From assembly GCA_015654615.1 (NCBI GenBank), contig JAATGN010000237.1, forward strand, positions 1-33,611: a stretch of DNA of 33,611 nt. Direction: 5' to 3'. Source of the DNA: Rhodospirillales bacterium. Lineage in GTDB: Bacteria; Pseudomonadota; Alphaproteobacteria; Rhodospirillales; Magnetospirillaceae. Positions 31,035-33,611 of this stretch are shown piece after piece. Every line of letters starts with the position of its first letter. Position 1 is the first letter of the stretch. The notes beneath the pieces were generated by a model, which saw nothing but the letters and a program-made list of their open reading frames with translations, was not told the origin of the DNA and did no database searches. The position numbers were made by a program, and so were the translations under genes.

Positions 31035-31299
31035 TGAGTCAGTTTAGATGCTCTTCACAAGAATAATTTTGTAGAATTTACGACGCACCATGGTACGCTC
31101 GCTCGATCCCCTGTTGCTCCGCGCTCTCGGCACCACCACCGGCAGTCGGCGGGAGGCAATCATGACGGGGCGTGCAATGTCGGAAGGAAAACCGAATGAA
31201 GTGGCGCCGGGCGCCGGCCGCATGGCCTCTTGCCCCAATGAAATTCGCCCCCTGTCAATGGCCGCCGGCGGCGGCGCCGACTGAAATGATCCCCCTGGC

Positions 31300-32016
31300 A
31301 TGACGACGATGATGACGGTATCGGTCTTTCCCAGGCGCAAGCATCCGCGCTTGGCCGTCCAGGTGTTCGAAACCATCAGACGCGACATCGTCAGCGGAAC
31401 GCTGGCTCCCAACAGCCAACTGTCGGAAGCCGAACTGTCGGAGCGCCTCGACGTCAGCCGCACTCCGGTCCGCGAAGCGCTGATCAAACTGGCCGAAGAC
31501 GGTCTGGTGAAGATCGTTTCCCACGTCGGGACCTTCGTGGCGCCGATCTCCATCGAGTCGGTCCGGGAGGCGCAGTTCATCCGGGAACATGTGGAATGCG
31601 CCCTGGTCTCCGACGCCTGCGAACGGATGGATCCGCCGGCCCTCGACCGCTTGCGGCGCAACATCGCCCGTCAGGGCGAGGCGGCGGCGACCGGGGACTG
31701 GGTGACATTTCTGGCGGTCGACGAGATTTTTCACGAAACCCTGGCCTCCGTCGCCGGCCATCCGGGAGCCTGGCGCATCATTCAGCAATCCAAGATCCAC
31801 CTCGATCGCGTCCGGCTGATGAGCTTTCAATTGCCGTCCCATATGGGCCAGGTCATCGCGCAGCACGTCATGATCGTCGATTCGCTGGAGCGGCGCGACG
31901 AAGGCTCCGCCCGCGCCGCTTTGCGCCTGCATCTGCGGGAGATCCTCGTCACCCTGGAAAGACTGGGTCTGGAAGAAGAGGCCAGGGGGCCGGCTCGCCG
32001 CCGCGATATCCGCTGA
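31300..32016 (+). CDS. GntR-family (FCD) transcriptional regulator
   Basis: A 238-residue regulator of normal FadR-subfamily size. The winged helix is VFETIRRDIVSGTLAPNSQL, then SEAELSERLDVSRTPVREAL (about 24-65). The FCD domain (~85-220) has VDEIFHETL and AQHVMIVDSLE, with D/H residues that usually bind metal and an organic acid. The ATG at 31300 has no clear ribosome site; ATGs at 31309 and 31312 are in frame and equally possible. It is divergent from the MFS gene and upstream of the deoR-type gene on the same strand. Confidence 0.88.
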   Translation: MTTMMTVSVFPRRKHPRLAVQVFETIRRDIVSGTLAPNSQLSEAELSERLDVSRTPVREALIKLAEDGLVKIVSHVGTFVAPISIESVREAQFIREHVECALVSDACERMDPPALDRLRRNIARQGEAAATGDWVTFLAVDEIFHETLASVAGHPGAWRIIQQSKIHLDRVRLMSFQLPSHMGQVIAQHVMIVDSLERRDEGSARAALRLHLREILVTLERLGLEEEARGPARRRDIR

Positions 32017-32099
32017 CCGGCGCCGCACCGGCTCCATGCCGCAAACCCGACGGACCAGGATCATGGCTTGACCGCGAGCGTTCGCCGGGCGATTGATCT

Positions 32100-32111
32100 C
32101 CCCCCCCCCCC
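32100..32111. repeat. Homopolymer tract of 12 C
   Basis: Twelve consecutive C lie 32 bp before the DeoR-type start codon. Runs of this length are prone to slipped-strand changes, and a TTG-start frame at 32093 passes through it into the DeoR frame. A sequencing error in length is also possible. Confidence 0.7.
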
Positions 32112-32143
32112 GTGTTGGAGAATACTTTGGGACCAGGAATGCC

Positions 32144-32911
32144 ATGAGACCCAGCGAAGATCGCCGCCAGCGGATTCTCGACCTCGTTTCGTCGGGCGAA
32201 GAGGATGTCGACGCCCTGGCGCAACGGTTCGGCGTTTCGGCCTCGACCATTCGCCGCGATCTCGCCGGCCTGTCCCGGTCGGGCGTGATCACCCGGACCT
32301 ACGGCGGCGCGGTGTCGGCCCAGCGGGCCCCGGAGCAGACCCTGCTGGCCCGCGAACAGATCCATCGCCGCGCCAAGGCGGCGATCGGACGGGCGGCGGC
32401 GGCGGCCATCGAAGACGGCGACAGCATCCTGCTGGATTCCGGCTCCACGGTCGGCGCCCTGGGCTGTTGCCTGACCAACCGGAAGGTGCGGGTGGTCACC
32501 AGCAATCTTCCCTTGGTCGGCATGTTCATCCAAAGAGGGATCGAGGTGACCGTTCTGGGCGGCGCCGTGCGGTCGATCAGCATGGGGGTGGTCGGCTCCC
32601 TGGCCGAAATGGTGCTGCGGCGCCTGACCGTGGACAAGGTCTTTCTCGGCGCCGACGGCGTGGTCGCCGGCCGGGGGCTCTGCGAGGCGAGCCCCGAGCA
32701 ATGCGCTCTCAAGGAACTGATGATGGCGCAGGCCACCCAGGTGTTCGTTCTGGCCGATTCGAGCAAGCTGGGGCGGGCCAATCAGCAGTGCTGGGCGCCG
32801 CTCTCCAAGCCCTGGACGCTGATCACCGATGCCGCGGCCGGCGAGGCGCAGTTGAAGCCGTTTTACAGGCAGGTGGGGGTCGACGTCCTGTTGGCGACGG
32901 ATGGCGAATGA
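32144..32911 (+). CDS. DeoR-family transcriptional regulator
   Basis: A 255-residue regulator. The N-terminal DeoR-type HTH includes DRRQRILDLVSSGE, LAQRFGVSASTIRRDLAGL and ITRTYGGAV (about 7-54). The DeoR sensor domain has DSILLDSGSTVGALG, VVTSNLPLV, VTVLGGAVR, VDKVFLGADGV and FVLADSSKLGR, typical of sugar-phosphate-binding members (GlpR/AgaR/UlaR-like). The ATG at 32144 has AGGA 6 bp upstream. Family members are usually repressors of sugar or polyol uptake. No target gene follows; the next sequence is repeat and mobile DNA. Confidence 0.9.
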   Translation: MRPSEDRRQRILDLVSSGEEDVDALAQRFGVSASTIRRDLAGLSRSGVITRTYGGAVSAQRAPEQTLLAREQIHRRAKAAIGRAAAAAIEDGDSILLDSGSTVGALGCCLTNRKVRVVTSNLPLVGMFIQRGIEVTVLGGAVRSISMGVVGSLAEMVLRRLTVDKVFLGADGVVAGRGLCEASPEQCALKELMMAQATQVFVLADSSKLGRANQQCWAPLSKPWTLITDAAAGEAQLKPFYRQVGVDVLLATDGE

Positions 32912-32944
32912 GTGGAGTCGACTCTAATGAGTGGAGTCGACTCT
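32907..32944. repeat. Two tandem 19-bp units, each containing palindrome GAGTCGACTC
   Basis: AATGAGTGGAGTCGACTCT is present twice in direct succession (32907-32925, 32926-32944). The first unit provides the stop of the DeoR-type gene. Each unit includes a 10-bp perfect palindrome. It marks the edge between ordinary genes and mobile DNA. Confidence 0.8.
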
Positions 32945-33091
32945 AAAGCAGCCATTTCAATCGTCGGAAAGGTTCGTGGCGGAGCATGATCAAAGCTCCG
33001 CGTTTGCGTCGAAGCCGACCCAGAAAAACCCGATCCCCGCTGTTGCTGTCGCGGTAACGTAAGAAAGTAGTGTTGTTGGAGAGGAATTACC

Positions 33092-33298
33092 TTGAAAGGC
33101 GGGCGAGCGGCGTTTGGGGCCACCGCAGAAGGCGCTGAAGCTGCCTCTGCAACCGTTGGACGGTGGATGTCCCAATCTGAGCTTGACGCGATGACAACGA
33201 CTGGAAGAGTTCAAGAAAGCTTTAACAACGGCGTGACCAGCGTCACCTTGCCTCCTAACCCGGATTATTCATCAGGCGGCGTCGCGGCGATGATTTAG
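33092..33298 (+). pseudogene. Truncated polymorphic-toxin-like fragment
   Basis: A 68-residue frame from TTG at 33092, with AGAGGA about 7 bp upstream. The middle reads VGRWMSQSELDAMTTTGRVQ and then ESFNNGVTSVTLPPNP, which resembles from memory the opening of C-terminal toxin domains of Rhs/filamentous-haemagglutinin proteins (TreTu-like). The expected continuation after PPNP (a YVEFDVP-type strand) is absent; the frame stops at VAAMI. Base usage differs from neighbours (AACAACG, TTGGACGG). It is probably a displaced, truncated toxin tip beside a transposase. Alternatively it is a small orphan gene. Confidence 0.4.
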
Positions 33299-33368
33299 GC
33301 AGCATGAAGCGGTGGCGCCAGGGGCGCTATGGATTGGTTATGCGGTTGATGGGACGGGATTCGGCTGC

Positions 33369-33389
33369 GGGGCACAACGCCCCATTTTT
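33369..33389 (+). terminator. Intrinsic terminator
   Basis: GGGGC (33369-33373) pairs with GCCCC (33379-33383) around a 5-bp loop and is followed by A and five T. It is oriented to stop plus-strand transcription before it enters the transposase gene from behind. Confidence 0.5.
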
Positions 33390-33610
33390 CACGGCGGCAG
33401 CTTGGCGGTTCGTGCGGCGAGCAGCGCCAGACTTTCTCGATAGGGATAGCTCGACGGCAGGGCAACCTTGATGCGAGTGACCCTCTCGGTGACACGGGCG
33501 GCGATCTTGATCAGGGCCAGGCGGATGGTGTCGAACTGGGCGTCGCGCCAGAACGAGTTCTTGGGCGCCAAGCCGCGCAGGGTATGGATCAGCCAGTAGG
33601 CGGCGGTGTG
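33389..33610 (-). mobile_element. IS1380-like transposase, C-terminal part (5' end beyond right edge)
   Basis: The 73 visible residues read HTAAYWLIHTLRGLAPKNSF, then WRDAQFDTIRLALIKIAARVTERVTRIKVALPSSYPYRESLAL, ending at a TGA (33389-33391). This matches the well-conserved C-terminal end of IS1380-family DDE transposases, including the AYWL and RLxLIKIAARV patterns. The catalytic core lies outside the window, so whether the element is intact cannot be judged. The left end of the element should fall between 33299 and 33388; I could not pick its terminal repeat. Confidence 0.75.
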
Positions 33611-33611
33611 G

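Larger units (their letters stand above)
30867..31299. other. AT-rich divergent control region, no gene seen
   Basis: 433 bp between the MFS and GntR starts. The segment 30955-31085 is strikingly AT-rich for this genome and holds a promoter and a 12-bp palindrome; the remainder, nearer the regulator, is GC-rich without a convincing frame. Confidence 0.55.

Overview
The window is GC-rich DNA, gene-dense on both strands, with strong codon bias towards G/C in third positions and several SD-supported GTG/TTG starts. Gene families (SsuABC/TauABC importers, TauD, acylating aldehyde dehydrogenase, FCD-type GntR regulators, CsbD, Sad-type dehydrogenase) and the style of the dispersed hairpin repeats suggest an alphaproteobacterium, probably Rhodospirillales-like. 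No rRNA or other marker gene is present, so this is inference. No tRNA, rRNA or CRISPR array was seen.

Region 1 (1-14134) looks like an organosulfonate acquisition and metabolism island. On the minus strand, starting at 4208, are a radical SAM protein with unusual cysteine spacing, an FMN-split-barrel-like protein, and a complete NMT1-type ABC importer (binding protein, permease, and an ATPase cut by the left edge). Divergent from it on the plus strand are a CoA-acylating aldehyde dehydrogenase resembling SauS and a SucCD-like ADP-forming CoA ligase pair (SauC/SauD-like). Together these could interconvert sulfoacetate, sulfoacetyl-CoA and sulfoacetaldehyde. A second minus-strand operon (12093 to 8183) has a Tat-type binding protein, permease, ATPase and a TauD-like dioxygenase. 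It is followed upstream by a YVTN-type beta-propeller protein and a divergent DUF1847 cysteine-motif protein. A GntR-like operator overlaps the predicted promoter of the radical SAM operon.

Region 2 (14153-21022) is a mixed stress and accessory zone: CsbD, a truncated lactate dehydrogenase fragment fused to the leader of a ferritin-like diiron protein, a Sad/YneI-type succinate-semialdehyde dehydrogenase, a MscS channel with a cyclic-nucleotide-binding tail, an old yellow enzyme and an XRE-cupin regulator.

Region 3 (21493-32911) holds a DUF1003 membrane protein, a hemerythrin-like protein lacking one iron ligand, a divergently arranged GntR regulator / Ldh_2 dehydrogenase / MFS transporter catabolic unit, a Thr/Ala-rich low-complexity protein, a GNAT acetyltransferase, a glycine-zipper lipoprotein, another MFS transporter divergent from a GntR regulator, and a DeoR regulator preceded by a 12-C tract.

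Region 4 (32907-33611) is scrambled mobile DNA: a tandem palindromic repeat, a truncated polymorphic-toxin-like fragment and the C-terminal end of an IS1380-like transposase running off the right edge. Two families of dispersed hairpin repeats occur in the intergenic gaps: a perfect 33-35 bp inverted repeat (4333-4415, 7947-8028) and a nested GTGGCACCGG element (9125-9202, 27234-27358, with a fragment near 18998-19012).
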